A DNA stretch of 64,000 nt from Candidatus Chloroploca sp. Khr17 (GCF_004138165.1 NZ_RYFF01000019.1:37368-101367); one strand, 5' to 3'. Positions 1 through 8,476 are shown, counted from the stretch's first letter. Notes: generated from the sequence alone by a model not told the origin. Numbers and translations are program-made.

Positions 1-1
1 C

Positions 2-457
2 GCCCAAGACTTCGGGTCGTACATCAGCGCCTACCGGGCCCGCTTTGGCGTTGATATGCGGTCGCCCACCGCCGATGTGCGGCTCGCCGAATTCTGTCTG
101 GCGCTGCCAGAGACCCAGTTCTGGCGCAACGGCGAGTCACGCAGCCTGGTGCGCCGCGCCTTTGCAGGGCAACTGCCCTCCTCGGTGCTACGCAATCGTC
201 TGCGCGGGATGCAGGCCGCCGACTGGTTTGAACGGCTGATCGGCGCACGTGAAGAGTTCCATGTCGAACTGGCACGGCTCGAACGAAGCGACCTGGCACG
301 CCAAGTGCTTGACCTGACCAGGATGCGGCAATTGCTCGAACGTCTACCAGCAAGCGCCGGGGCAACTCGGGCAGATTACATCACCTATCAAAACGTTCTC
401 CAGCGCGGGTTCATGATCGGCGCATTTCTTTGCTGGTTCGAGGCTGGTGTGTTGTAA
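2..457 (+). CDS. Asparagine synthase-like protein, C-terminal fragment
   Basis: The frame is open from the left edge to a TAA at 455-457, so only about the last 151 residues are present. The visible part matches the C-terminal synthetase domain of class-B asparagine synthetases and their relatives: 'SPTADVRLAEFCLALP', a basic 'RSLVRRA' stretch, 'LPSSVL' and 'GMQAADWFERL'. This region normally follows the ATP pyrophosphatase motif, which must lie to the left. The 'G.Q..DW' form is also common in asparagine-synthase-related cyclases of peptide clusters such as lasso cyclases, so amide synthesis on another substrate is possible. No precursor peptide or protease partner is visible to the right. 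The family is clear; the exact reaction is not. Confidence 0.75.
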   Translation, partial: AQDFGSYISAYRARFGVDMRSPTADVRLAEFCLALPETQFWRNGESRSLVRRAFAGQLPSSVLRNRLRGMQAADWFERLIGAREEFHVELARLERSDLARQVLDLTRMRQLLERLPASAGATRADYITYQNVLQRGFMIGAFLCWFEAGVL

Positions 458-480
458 CGCAGCGACGGAGAGGCGGGGCA

Positions 481-649
481 GGGCGATTACATCTTCCGTG
501 TATGCACCCCACCAGGGCACCCGCAAGGGGTGCCCCTACACCATGCCCGGCCCGGTAGGGGCACCCCTTGCGGGCACCCGCGGGTGCCCGCGGGTGCCCC
601 GTTGTTGCCGGGTGCCGCCGTGTGCGCCGCTGGTTGCATGCACATGCAC
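481..649. repeat. GC-rich intergenic repeat, copy 1 (partner at 36541)
   Basis: This stretch fills most of the gap between the first two genes. Its first 60 bases match 36541-36600 with only two differences, and its last ~49 bases match 36661-36709 almost exactly. The middle differs: here it is a GCACCCGCGGGT-type run, there a tandem GGCCCTGGCCCC run. It contains inverted copies of GGGGCACCCCTTGCGGG, so it can fold. No coding potential is supported. Confidence 0.8.
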
Positions 650-688
650 CCCAACGTAAGCTTGATTACAGTCGCCCCCCAACTGCTC

Positions 689-697
689 TGGTATACT
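689..697 (+). promoter_or_regulatory. Extended -10 promoter element
   Basis: TG at 689-690, one base, then TATACT at 692-697 form an extended -10. It lies about 43 bases before the ATG at 740. No good -35 hexamer is seen at the usual distance, which an extended -10 tolerates. Confidence 0.35.
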
Positions 698-739
698 CAG
701 CGTGCCAGAATGGGCAAGCGTAACACAAGAGGGTACTAC

Positions 740-1348
740 ATGATTGATAAAGCGCTACGCGAACCAAAAGAGAGCCTACTGAGCCCGCTGGTGCGAGGGC
801 CGTTGCGTCGGATTCACCCGACGGGTGTCACGGTGGTTGCCGCAATTGTTGGCATTGCCGCAGCGGTTGCGGCGTGGCAAGGACTCTATGTCGCCGCGTT
901 GATCCTCTGGGTGGTCAATCGGCTTCTGGATGGGTTGGATGGCACGCTGGCACGCCTGACTGATCAGCAGAGCGATCTGGGGGCGTATCTGGATATTCTG
1001 CTTGATCATCTTGTCTATGCGGCTATTCCGATGGGCCTGGCGCTGGCAGTCAATACACCGGCGGGGTATCTTGCCTTAGCCGCCTTGCTCGCCAGTTTTT
1101 ATCTCAACGGGGCCAGTTGGATGTACCTGGCCGCCCTGCTCGAAAAACGGCAGGCCGGCGCACGCAAACAAGGTGAGTTAACGACCGTCACGATGCCGGG
1201 TGGCCTGATCGAAGGGGCCGAGACCGTTGTCTTCTACACCCTCTTTTTGTTGCTGCCGGGGGCAATCGTACCGCTCTTTAGCTTGATGGCCGTGCTCGTC
1301 GTGATCACTGCCGGTCAGCGCCTGATCTGGGCCTTACGCAATCTCTGA
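740..1348 (+). CDS. CDP-alcohol phosphatidyltransferase family membrane enzyme
   Basis: This 202-residue integral membrane protein carries the complete CDP-alcohol phosphotransferase signature DG-x2-AR-x8-G-x3-D-x3-D, seen as 'DGTLAR' followed by 'GAYLDILLD', at about residues 69-91. Enzymes of this family move a phospho-alcohol from a CDP carrier to another alcohol in phospholipid synthesis; the acceptor cannot be told from sequence. Several hydrophobic segments follow the motif. The frame is open back to 530, but that part runs through a repeat, so the ATG at 740 is chosen because it starts just before the conserved region. It ends 8 bases before the next gene, probably co-transcribed. Confidence 0.88.
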   Translation: MIDKALREPKESLLSPLVRGPLRRIHPTGVTVVAAIVGIAAAVAAWQGLYVAALILWVVNRLLDGLDGTLARLTDQQSDLGAYLDILLDHLVYAAIPMGLALAVNTPAGYLALAALLASFYLNGASWMYLAALLEKRQAGARKQGELTTVTMPGGLIEGAETVVFYTLFLLLPGAIVPLFSLMAVLVVITAGQRLIWALRNL

Positions 1349-1356
1349 GGAAACGC

Positions 1357-2091
1357 ATGGTAGATACATCACGTAGCGTGCCTGAGCACACGCCGTTCTG
1401 GGCGCGGCACTGGCAAAAAGGCCTCGCCGCCCTCATCTGGCTCACTCTGGTTGGAACATTTCTCGGCTATAGTCTGATCACCGGGCGATCGCCAACCGAC
1501 ACGCTCTACGACCTGATCGACCTGTTGCGGACCCCGCTTGGTCCATTGCTCTATATCCTGATCTACACCTTACGGCCACTCGCCTTCTTTTCGGCGATTG
1601 TTGTTACGTTGATCGGTGGTGCCATCTGGGGGCCGTTCTGGGGAACAATCTTTGTCATCATCGGCTCGAATATGTCGGCAACCCTGGCCTACGGGTTTGG
1701 GCGTGTCTTTGGGCAAGGGGTCTTGCCCGAGGGCAACGAGGGCGCCACGGGCAACCTTATGAACCGATACGCCGAGCGACTGCGGCGGAACGCCTTTAGC
1801 ACGATCCTGGTGATGCGGTTGATCTACCTGCCGTACGACCTGGTCAACTATATGGCAGGGTTCTTGCGGGTACCGTACCGGCCCTACATTCTCGCCAGCA
1901 TCCTCGGCTCGTTACCAGGCACGCTCACCTTTGTCCTTGCTGGCGCTTCACTGAACATTGACGACATCTTTGCCGGCAACTTCAGCATCTCAGCGATCAA
2001 CCCGTGGACGCTCGTTCTCTCGGTGGTACTCTTTTTCAGCGGTCTACTCATCTCGCGGTTCTTGCGGCAGAAAGAGAACCAGGGGGCATAA
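1357..2091 (+). CDS. TVP38/TMEM64 (VTT/DedA-like) family membrane protein
   Basis: The 244-residue protein has a hydrophobic N-terminal helix near residues 22-43 and then the VTT/SNARE-associated domain: 'LIGGAIWGPFWGT', 'GSNMSATLAYGFGR', 'MRLIYLPYDLVNYMAGF' and 'SILGSLPGTLTFVLAG'. Bacterial members are linked to membrane lipid handling, and eukaryotic VTT proteins act as lipid scramblases, so pairing with the phosphatidyltransferase just upstream is sensible. The direct role here is inferred only. The gene is followed closely by a strong hairpin. Confidence 0.88.
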   Translation: MVDTSRSVPEHTPFWARHWQKGLAALIWLTLVGTFLGYSLITGRSPTDTLYDLIDLLRTPLGPLLYILIYTLRPLAFFSAIVVTLIGGAIWGPFWGTIFVIIGSNMSATLAYGFGRVFGQGVLPEGNEGATGNLMNRYAERLRRNAFSTILVMRLIYLPYDLVNYMAGFLRVPYRPYILASILGSLPGTLTFVLAGASLNIDDIFAGNFSISAINPWTLVLSVVLFFSGLLISRFLRQKENQGA

Positions 2092-2097
2092 AAGAGT

Positions 2098-2144
2098 GCT
2101 GATGCAGAACGATCCGAGCTTTGCTCGGATCGTTCTGCATCAGC
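2098..2144. terminator. 22-bp perfect hairpin between convergent genes
   Basis: Arms 2098-2119 and 2123-2144 are perfectly complementary, with a TTT loop. It sits 7 bases after one stop codon and 20 bases before the opposing one, so it could end transcription from both sides. No U-tract follows on either strand, so it is not a classic intrinsic terminator. Confidence 0.7.
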
Positions 2145-2163
2145 GTCGGCTTTGAGGGCGAAC

Positions 2164-2700
2164 CTATTGCGAAAGCGCCTGACGGCCCTCGCGGCGCCAG
2201 AGTAGGGTGATCAACTGGCGGCGACGGCGGCGCGACTGGCGAACCGCATAAAACGGATCAGATGCGCACAACTGCCGCCGTAACTGAATGCTCTGCCCAG
2301 TAAAAAGACCGCTGACAAAGGTGGTCAGATCGGTTAGCGACGCAATCTTATCGGCCACGGCAAGCACCCAGCCTTCGCGGGTCGTTGGGCGAGGCCCCAG
2401 AGGGTACATATGGCTCACAATCGCCTCCGACACCTCTTCGCCCTCACCAAGTTCAGCGGCCACACGCGCTGCGATCGCCCCGTGGGTTGTCAGCGTCCCA
2501 AGGCGCGAATCGAGATCATGGAGAATTGCCGCCCGCGTTGCCGTCCGTTGATCGGCACCCATCAACGGCGCCAGTGCATACGAATAGCGCGCAACGCGCA
2601 GCATATGGTCATGCTTCGAGACACTGTGGTGCAAATGGTGACGAGTTTCCACAACCCGCGGATGCGCAAGCAAATCGGCAATCAGGGCAGCATGATTCAT
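2164..2700 (-). CDS. HD-domain phosphohydrolase
   Basis: This 178-residue protein has the HD-superfamily metal-binding pattern: an early histidine in 'SKHDHMLRVARYSYALA' (about residues 28-44), the HD pair in 'ILHDLDSRLG' (H61-D62), a later histidine in 'IVSHMYPLGPRP' and an aspartate in 'AVADKIAS'. Such proteins hydrolyse phosphate esters of nucleotides or related small molecules; the substrate is unknown. GAGGAGGG lies about 10 bases before the ATG at 2700, which supports the start. The basic C-terminus after residue 155 looks flexible. It appears monocistronic, with 271 bases of gene-free sequence upstream. Confidence 0.8.
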   Translation of the reverse strand: MNHAALIADLLAHPRVVETRHHLHHSVSKHDHMLRVARYSYALAPLMGADQRTATRAAILHDLDSRLGTLTTHGAIAARVAAELGEGEEVSEAIVSHMYPLGPRPTTREGWVLAVADKIASLTDLTTFVSGLFTGQSIQLRRQLCASDPFYAVRQSRRRRRQLITLLWRREGRQALSQ

Positions 2701-2971
2701 GGGATCTTATTCCCTCCTCAGGGAACTGGAAGTCGCTCCAGTACATTGCAACGGGTAACTACCCACCAACACACACGTCTACCCGCTTCCTCAACTGGAG
2801 GAACTTATCAGCGGGAGCACAATACTCTTCTCGGACTGAGTACTGCGATCCTCATTGATCGCCCACGACTCGGTACCACTATAAGTACGTTATACACGAT
2901 CAAATAGTTGCATGGCAATTCTACCATAAGTCCTGTTTTCATGTACCCATCCATCCGGGGGGTAGGGCTTG

Positions 2972-4369
2972 CTACTGTTGGGCAGCAGCCGAGATGCGCA
3001 TCAATAAGCCAACGATGATGAAGTTGATCAGCACCGATGAGCCGCCATACGAAATGAAGGGCAGGGTAATCCCGGTGAGCGGAATGAGGCGGAGATTGCC
3101 CCCGATAATAATGAGGGTCTGCACCGCAATAATCGTGGTGAGGCCAATCGCAAGCAATTGCTCGAAACCGCGAAAACGACCGGGGATGCGCAGCGCAATA
3201 TGGTAGCCACGAAAAATCAGCAGGATATAGGCAATCAGCACCGCTAGCGTCCCGATCAAGCCCATCTCTTCACCAATCGCCGTAAAGATGAAATCGGTGT
3301 GGATTGCCGGAACAACGGCCGGCACGCCCATGCCGAGACCCTGGCCGAAGACGCCGCCAGAGGCCATCGCATAGATCGCCTGAACAATCTGATAGCCCCG
3401 CGTCTGCGCCTGGGCCCATGGATCAAGCCAGATCTGGACGCGCAGCGAAACAATTGGCAGCAACTGGTAGAGCACATAGGCTCCGATACCAAAGGCAAGC
3501 ATTCCAGCCAGGACATACCAGGCTCGTCCGGTCGCAATATAGAGCATCGCCAGAAAGACGCCATAGAGCAAGAGGGCCGCCCCAAGATCGCGCTGAAAGA
3601 CAATCGTGCCCATCGCAATGCCCCACATCCCAAGGAGCGGCACCAGATAGGGCAACGGCGGCAACGTCAGCGGCCCGAGGCGATAGCCAGCGGCAACCAC
3701 CTCGCGATGCTGGTTGAGGTAAGACGCCAGAAAGATCACCAGAATAATCTTGAGCAACTCGGACGGTTGAAAGAAAAACAAGCCAAAATTGAACCAGACC
3801 TTGACGCCACTATCATTCGGGTCAACCCCAAACAGAAATGTGGCAAAGACCAGAACAAGCCCGATTGTTAACCAGAGATAGCGGTAGTTATCGAGCACAT
3901 CGAGTAACGAGAGCTTGAGCCAGCGGATCAGGATGCGATCCCAAGGCACAAAGAGCATCGCCGCGAGACCGACGACCCCCAGCGTCACCCAGAGTGACTG
4001 TTTGCTTGCGATGCCTTCATAACAGGGAAAGACTTCACCCCCGGCCGCAGTACACAAGTAGCGCAGATTGAGACTCGGCTCGAGGCGGGCGGTCAGCATC
4101 AGGCTCAACCCGGCGAGCAACGCAACCAGGGGCAACAGCACCTGATCGGCGGGCGGACTCTTGAAGCCCAGGCCAATCGACACGGCAATAAAGAGAAGCA
4201 ACGGCACCGCCGAGGGCCAGAGGATCGCCAGCAGACCGGGCAGCGTGGCGACAAACTCCCGCTGACGGGTCGCCAGCATCACCAGCGTATAACCTGCCGC
4301 AAAAAAGAGCAGCACCGTGAAGAGCAATTGAAACTCTACTCCACGAAATTGCCGCAGACGTGTGAACAT
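2972..4369 (-). CDS. SEDS-family peptidoglycan glycosyltransferase (FtsW/RodA/SpoVE)
   Basis: This 465-residue polytopic membrane protein polymerises lipid II into glycan strands during division or elongation. It has about ten hydrophobic segments and the SEDS hallmarks: 'QPSELLK' (residues 201-207), 'QRDLGAALLLYG' with the conserved aspartate D261, 'AIGEEMGLIG' (364-373) and 'PFISYGGSSVLINF' near the end. The long segment between residues ~100 and 200 matches the extended N-terminal half seen in FtsW/RodA of Chloroflexota and Actinobacteria. Which of FtsW or RodA it is cannot be decided: no penicillin-binding protein partner lies beside it. It is separated from the upstream gene by a hairpin. 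Confidence 0.92.
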   Translation of the reverse strand: MFTRLRQFRGVEFQLLFTVLLFFAAGYTLVMLATRQREFVATLPGLLAILWPSAVPLLLFIAVSIGLGFKSPPADQVLLPLVALLAGLSLMLTARLEPSLNLRYLCTAAGGEVFPCYEGIASKQSLWVTLGVVGLAAMLFVPWDRILIRWLKLSLLDVLDNYRYLWLTIGLVLVFATFLFGVDPNDSGVKVWFNFGLFFFQPSELLKIILVIFLASYLNQHREVVAAGYRLGPLTLPPLPYLVPLLGMWGIAMGTIVFQRDLGAALLLYGVFLAMLYIATGRAWYVLAGMLAFGIGAYVLYQLLPIVSLRVQIWLDPWAQAQTRGYQIVQAIYAMASGGVFGQGLGMGVPAVVPAIHTDFIFTAIGEEMGLIGTLAVLIAYILLIFRGYHIALRIPGRFRGFEQLLAIGLTTIIAVQTLIIIGGNLRLIPLTGITLPFISYGGSSVLINFIIVGLLMRISAAAQQ

Positions 4370-4385
4370 GGTGAACAGTTACCTT

Positions 4386-4432
4386 TTGCGCTGGAACAAC
4401 AGCCAGCTACGCTGACTGTTGTTCCAGCGCAA
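4386..4432. terminator. 17-bp perfect hairpin after threonine ammonia-lyase
   Basis: Arms 4386-4402 and 4416-4432 pair perfectly around a loop that includes AGCTACGCT. It lies directly after the stop codon of the minus-strand gene that ends at 4437. The same loop core is used by the otherwise different hairpin at 30191. No U-tract follows. Confidence 0.65.
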
Positions 4433-4436
4433 GAAA

Positions 4437-5675
4437 TTAAACCGGCCACGATCCGAGCCCCCCGCGTTCGCAACTGTACCCGTGGTGCGTCAGATGATCA
4501 AGCACAGCCTGAGCGTGCTCTTCATCACGCACTTCAAGCACAAGTTCGACGCCAGCACGATCAATCGGGACACGCCACATGGCGCGGCGATGAAAGAGGT
4601 CAAGCACACTGGCGCCGACTTCGGCAACACGATTCACGAGCCCTGCCAGACCACCGGGACGATCATCAACACTCGTGCGCACCAGCAGGTAGCGCCCCTG
4701 GCGCACCAACGCCGTCTCGAGCGCCCTGGTGAGCAGGTTGCTATCAATATTACCCCCACACAAAATCGTCGCCACAACCTCGCCTGGTTGCAGTGCCACC
4801 TTGCCCGCAAGTAGCGCGGCGACCCCAGCGGCCCCGGCCCCCTCAACGACCAGACGGCTGTTTTGCACCACATGGGCAATGCCAAAGACAATCTCGTCTT
4901 CGTCAACCGTAACCACATCGTCAACGAGTTCGGCAATGATCGGCAAGGTCAATTCACCCGGAGATTTAACGGCGATGCCGTCGGCAATTGTACGTGCGGT
5001 GGCAAGCCTGATCGGGCAACCGGCGGCGAGCGAGTCGGGCACAGGGGCACAGCCAGCGGCCTGCACCCCAACAATGCGTACCATGGGCAAAAGCGCCTTG
5101 AGCGCAATGGCGATCCCGCTGATCAGCCCGCCGCCGCCAATCGGCACGACGAGGGTTTGCAAATCGGGCAATGCCTCGGCGAGTTCAAAGCCAATCGTAC
5201 CCTGACCAGCAATAACCCGTGGATGATCAAAGGCATGTACATAGGTATAGCCGTGCTGCTCTTGCAGCATCTGTGCGTGGGCGACCGCCTCATCAAAGCC
5301 CGCACCAGCCAGCACCACCTCGGCCCCGAGGCGTCGCGTCGCGACAACCTTGGTCAGCGGGGCACGTTCAGGCATCACGATCACGGCCTGCACCCCGCAG
5401 AGTTGGGCCGCCATCGCAACCCCCTGGGCATGATTGCCGGCTGAGGGAGCAATGACCCCACGCGCCTTCTCTTCGCGGCTCAAGTGACTGATCGTATTGT
5501 AGGCCCCACGGATCTTGAATGAGCCGCTATGCTGCGTATTTTCCGCCTTATAATAGACTGAGGCCCCCAACTCGGACGAAAGACGGGCAGCCGGAATAAC
5601 AGGCGTCGCCAGAATCACATCGCGCAGCGTTCGCCGCGCCGACTGAATATCAGCCAGGCTCACCGTGGTGCCCAT
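4437..5675 (-). CDS. ilvA: Threonine ammonia-lyase (threonine dehydratase) with C-terminal ACT domain
   Basis: The enzyme deaminates threonine to 2-oxobutanoate, the first step toward isoleucine, or acts catabolically. In 412 residues it shows the PLP lysine K54 in 'SGSFKIRGAYN', 'SAGNHAQG' (78-85), and the phosphate-binding 'GGGGLISG' loop (from about 180). A single ACT domain at about 330-400 ('LLVRTSVDDRPGGLAGLVNRVAEVG') suggests amino-acid feedback. The one-ACT, ~410-residue layout is that of the short bacterial family rather than the two-ACT-like IlvA of E. coli. It starts 6 bases after the small gene at 5682-5897 and is probably co-transcribed with it. Confidence 0.93.
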   Translation of the reverse strand: MGTTVSLADIQSARRTLRDVILATPVIPAARLSSELGASVYYKAENTQHSGSFKIRGAYNTISHLSREEKARGVIAPSAGNHAQGVAMAAQLCGVQAVIVMPERAPLTKVVATRRLGAEVVLAGAGFDEAVAHAQMLQEQHGYTYVHAFDHPRVIAGQGTIGFELAEALPDLQTLVVPIGGGGLISGIAIALKALLPMVRIVGVQAAGCAPVPDSLAAGCPIRLATARTIADGIAVKSPGELTLPIIAELVDDVVTVDEDEIVFGIAHVVQNSRLVVEGAGAAGVAALLAGKVALQPGEVVATILCGGNIDSNLLTRALETALVRQGRYLLVRTSVDDRPGGLAGLVNRVAEVGASVLDLFHRRAMWRVPIDRAGVELVLEVRDEEHAQAVLDHLTHHGYSCERGGLGSWPV

Positions 5676-5681
5676 ACCACC

Positions 5682-5897
5682 TCAATCCTCACCCTGGAGG
5701 CCTTCACGCCGATTGGCAGCATGGGAAGCCAGGACGCGCAAGCGCATCCCTGTCTCTTGATCACCAGCCTCCTGGGCCGCTTCGATCAACACACCGAGGG
5801 CCAGTTGCAAACGACGCAACCCTTCCTGATCATTCGCCAGAAAACGTGCCGCAAGCGTCCGTTCACAGTAGGCAATAATTTGTTCAACCGTTACCAT
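5682..5897 (-). CDS. Small helical protein of unknown function
   Basis: This 71-residue protein is not recognised. It is charged, without a signal peptide or membrane segment, and predicted by eye to be two or three amphipathic helices ('EQIIAYCERTLAARF', 'LRRLQLALGVLIEAAQ'). It is considered real because AAGGAGGT stands about 8 bases before the ATG at 5897, and because its stop is 6 bases from the start of threonine ammonia-lyase. A possible -10 (TACAAT, read on the minus strand, 5923-5928) with TTGGGG 17 bases upstream precedes it. Confidence 0.65.
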   Translation of the reverse strand: MVTVEQIIAYCERTLAARFLANDQEGLRRLQLALGVLIEAAQEAGDQETGMRLRVLASHAANRREGLQGED

Positions 5898-5927
5898 AGC
5901 AATACCTCCTTAATGTAGGGATATTGT

Positions 5928-6039
5928 ACCATGATTGGGGCTTGGCCCCAATCATGGTTCTGGTGTGGAGCGGCTTCGCCGCTCGATGAGAGTTTTTGGT
6001 TCGTTGTGGCGGCGAAGCCACCACAACGAACCAAAAACT
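5928..6039. repeat. Three successive perfect or near-perfect hairpins
   Basis: The first hairpin has 13-bp arms (5928-5940 / 5946-5958). A short GAGCGGC/GCCGCTC hairpin follows (5968-5984). The third has 23-bp arms (5991-6013 / 6017-6039) with one mismatch. The last two resemble the hairpin pair at 30262-30337, and the third shares its sequence with 30289-30337. The cluster stands directly upstream of the MazG-like gene, 15 bases from its ATG. Confidence 0.75.
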
Positions 6040-6054
6040 GAGGAAGGAAGATCA

Positions 6055-6351
6055 ATGACTATTGACGAACTTACCAGGGTCATCAATCAATTTGTGACCG
6101 CGAAGGGATGGTACGCTGACGATACAAAGTTTCCGCAAACCCCGCGCAATATTGCGACGTCAGTGGTAATTGAGGCGTCCGAGTTACTGGAGCATTTTCA
6201 GTTTGGTGATGAGCCTGCCGATAAGGCGGCCCTGGCGGGCGAGTTGGCTGATGTGGCGAATTATCTTTTTCAACTCGCCTATCTGCTCGACATTGATCTG
6301 ACCCAGGCTATCCTTGACAAACTGAAGGTGAATTATGACCGTACCTGGTGA
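6055..6351 (+). CDS. MazG-like nucleotide pyrophosphohydrolase (dCTPase / RS21-C6 type)
   Basis: In 98 residues the protein has the all-alpha NTP pyrophosphatase core: 'NIATSVVIEASELLEHFQF' with an acidic E-x-x-E-like metal site, then 'ELADVANYLFQLAYLLDID' containing the E-x-x-D pair. Members hydrolyse (d)NTPs to monophosphate and pyrophosphate, often non-canonical ones, as house-cleaning enzymes. The ATG at 6055 is chosen because GAGGAAGGAAG lies just before it and the upstream open frame runs through the hairpin cluster. Length fits the short single-domain branch. Confidence 0.87.
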   Translation: MTIDELTRVINQFVTAKGWYADDTKFPQTPRNIATSVVIEASELLEHFQFGDEPADKAALAGELADVANYLFQLAYLLDIDLTQAILDKLKVNYDRTW

Positions 6352-6513
6352 TCGGTTTCACATAAATCCTTACTCTTCGCGCAAAAGCAGACGCTCTGTG
6401 GTCAGGGTATAATAAGACAAGCATGGTCGGTTCAGACCCCCTTTGCGTCTTTGCGTCAAATCATCAGAAACCTTACGTTACAGACTGCCTAACAAAGAGT
6501 ACGAGCATTCCGT

Positions 6514-7566
6514 ATGTCACGTCATCAAAGTAAATCCTGGTCGTCCCATGAGCTTGCGGGTTGGCAACGTGCCGCCCCCACGGTTGACGACGATCCCGCC
6601 GCACGCATTGTGCTCGTTGGGCCTGAGCTCGCTTTTGCCGATGCGAGTGAACTGATTCCGTCGTGGGCCGCTGATACGCCTGAGCAAAGTTGGGTTGAGG
6701 TGCAACTCGAGGTGACAGCAGCGCATGAGCCGCCCTCACAGTATCGCATAGGCCGCTGGGATCACGCACGCGAAGCCTCGCAACGCACCAGTTTTGCGGC
6801 CCAACGTACCCCCGTTGCTTCCGTTGCGACCGACACCTTGGTCATCACCGCCCCCTCAGTGACCGTGCGCCCGCGGATCGTGCTCGGTGGCAAGCCCGGG
6901 GCCGATATGCCCGACCTCGAGGCTCTGACGCTCTGTGTGACCGCGACCGCACCGCCGCCTTCGTCGCTTCCCGAGGCGCTGCCCGAGACTGCGCTGTCGA
7001 TGCCGTTGCGTTTGCCGCAGTACGCCTACATCGGCGGCGAAGGCTGGTGTAGCCCGGTTGCCCTCGCGATGGCCCTAGCGTATTGGCGCGAACAAACCGG
7101 CAACCCGCGCCTTGCACCCTTCCGCGACCCGGCCTGTGTCCCCGAGTTGGTGGTGCCAATGGTCGACGATCCCGCCTGGCAGGGTACCGGCAATTGGGCG
7201 TTCAATACCGCTTTTGCCGCCTCACGCGGCTTGACGGCCTACATCACTCGCCTCGACAGCCTATCACAACTTGCGCGCTGGATCACAGCAGGTGTCCCGG
7301 TAATCGTCAGTCTCGGCTGGCACGAGGGCGAGCTCGAAGGCGCTCTCGTGCCGAGTAGCGGGCATCTCACGCTCGTACGCGGTTTTGCCCATGGGCGTGT
7401 CTTGACCGCTGAACCAGCGAGTTATGAAGAAGGGCAAGTCTTGCGTTCCTACCGCGCCGACCAGTTCTTTACCTGCTGGCAACGGGCTTCAGCGGGAACC
7501 GTCTATCTTATCTATCCGCCAGGGTGGCCGCGCCCCGAGCCTGCGGCGAGCGATGCCTGGGTATAA
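6514..7566 (+). CDS. C39-like cysteine peptidase with N-terminal beta domain
   Basis: The C-terminal half of this 350-residue protein has a papain-like C39_2 layout: the cysteine C179 in 'GGEGWCSPVALAMALAYW', the histidine H284 in 'SSGHLTLVRGFAHG', and a following 'VLTAEPAS' where the third catalytic residue normally sits. The N-terminal ~160 residues look like a beta-rich binding domain. No signal peptide is seen, although family members are often extracellular. The substrate is unknown. The start at 6514 is the first ATG in the frame; no strong ribosome site is visible. The next gene begins within 6 bases. Confidence 0.75.
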   Translation: MSRHQSKSWSSHELAGWQRAAPTVDDDPAARIVLVGPELAFADASELIPSWAADTPEQSWVEVQLEVTAAHEPPSQYRIGRWDHAREASQRTSFAAQRTPVASVATDTLVITAPSVTVRPRIVLGGKPGADMPDLEALTLCVTATAPPPSSLPEALPETALSMPLRLPQYAYIGGEGWCSPVALAMALAYWREQTGNPRLAPFRDPACVPELVVPMVDDPAWQGTGNWAFNTAFAASRGLTAYITRLDSLSQLARWITAGVPVIVSLGWHEGELEGALVPSSGHLTLVRGFAHGRVLTAEPASYEEGQVLRSYRADQFFTCWQRASAGTVYLIYPPGWPRPEPAASDAWV

Positions 7567-7571
7567 GATCT

Positions 7572-8441
7572 GTGAAGCAAGAGTCACCTGATAAAATTAT
7601 CGAACTGGCTCGTCAGCGCATTGCCGAACGCGAACGCATCGAGCAACAGCAGGCCCGGCATGCTCGTATCGAACGCATCCAGGCGGGGGAGCGTTTCTGG
7701 CAGGCACTTTTTCTGGTCATGATTGCCATGCTCCTGCTCGTACTCTTCTTTTGGCCGGGCGCAACGCTCGAGCGGAAACTCTATGCGACAGTGCATGGCC
7801 TGGTTGCCCAGAAGCATACGATCGTCATTGACGGGCGTGAACTGCCCGTCTGTGCCCGCAATCTTGGCATCTACAGTGCCTACCTCATCTCGCTCGCGTA
7901 CCTCTTTGGCCGTGGTCTCGGGCGCGCCGCCGCCCTGCCCTCACGCCCGATCTTGCTCATCCTGGGCTTCTTTATGTTGACCATGGTCGGCGATGGCCTC
8001 AACTCGCTGCTCGAAGATACCGGACGCGTCTATTTCTACCCCCCACGCAATGACTTGCGCACGATCACGGGGGCAGTGTTTGGGTTGGCCCTGACGCCGA
8101 TCATTCTCTTTGTCTTCAACCGGGTCTTGCGTGCCAATGCTGAACCAACGCGTCCTGTCCTCAGTTGGGTTGATCTCATCGCTCTGCTTGGCCTCAACGG
8201 GATCTTTGTTGTCGCGGCCCACAGCGGGCTCAGTTGGCTCTTCTGGCCGCTCGCGTTCCTTGGCGTCATCGGCATCCTCAGCGAACTCTTTACGATGCAC
8301 TTGCTGGTGGCTGCCAGTGTGATGGGCTATCGCAATGCGATCACGCGGCTCACGCAGCTTGCCCGCCCGGCCTGCGTCGCCCTGATCACCACGGGGTTGT
8401 TTACTGGCGGTCTGGCCTGGCTTCGTTTTGCCGGGGGCTAG
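7572..8441 (+). CDS. DUF2085-family membrane protein
   Basis: About 289 residues. A charged, coiled-coil-like N-terminus (rich in R/E/Q, 'RIAERERIEQQQARHARIERI') precedes a membrane helix and then the DUF2085 pattern 'ELPVCARNLGIYSAYLI', in which the family's Cys-x-Arg and Gly-x-Tyr are kept. Five or six further hydrophobic segments follow. The function of the family is not established. The frame is open to an ATG at 7524, but that would overlap the C39-like gene; the GTG at 7572 just after its stop is preferred, with moderate certainty. It is probably co-transcribed with the peptidase. Confidence 0.75.
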   Translation: MKQESPDKIIELARQRIAERERIEQQQARHARIERIQAGERFWQALFLVMIAMLLLVLFFWPGATLERKLYATVHGLVAQKHTIVIDGRELPVCARNLGIYSAYLISLAYLFGRGLGRAAALPSRPILLILGFFMLTMVGDGLNSLLEDTGRVYFYPPRNDLRTITGAVFGLALTPIILFVFNRVLRANAEPTRPVLSWVDLIALLGLNGIFVVAAHSGLSWLFWPLAFLGVIGILSELFTMHLLVAASVMGYRNAITRLTQLARPACVALITTGLFTGGLAWLRFAGG

Positions 8442-8447
8442 GCACAA

Positions 8448-8476
8448 TTGCACCATCAGACAATTGCGGGTACAAT
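8448..8476 (+). promoter_or_regulatory. Sigma70-type promoter of the glycogen gene cluster
   Basis: TTGCAC (8448-8453), a 17-base spacer and TACAAT (8471-8476) fit the vegetative consensus. Transcription would start near 8483, leaving a leader of about 130 bases before the glgC ATG at 8612. I saw no clear riboswitch fold in that leader. Confidence 0.6.

Noticed and set aside
530..739. N-terminal extension of the CDP-alcohol phosphatidyltransferase
   Set aside because: The upstream frame crosses the GC-rich repeat and has no homology; the -10 element at 692 lies within it.
2410..2907. Plus-strand frames opposite the HD-domain gene
   Set aside because: They mirror the minus-strand gene, have no recognisable motif and no ribosome site.
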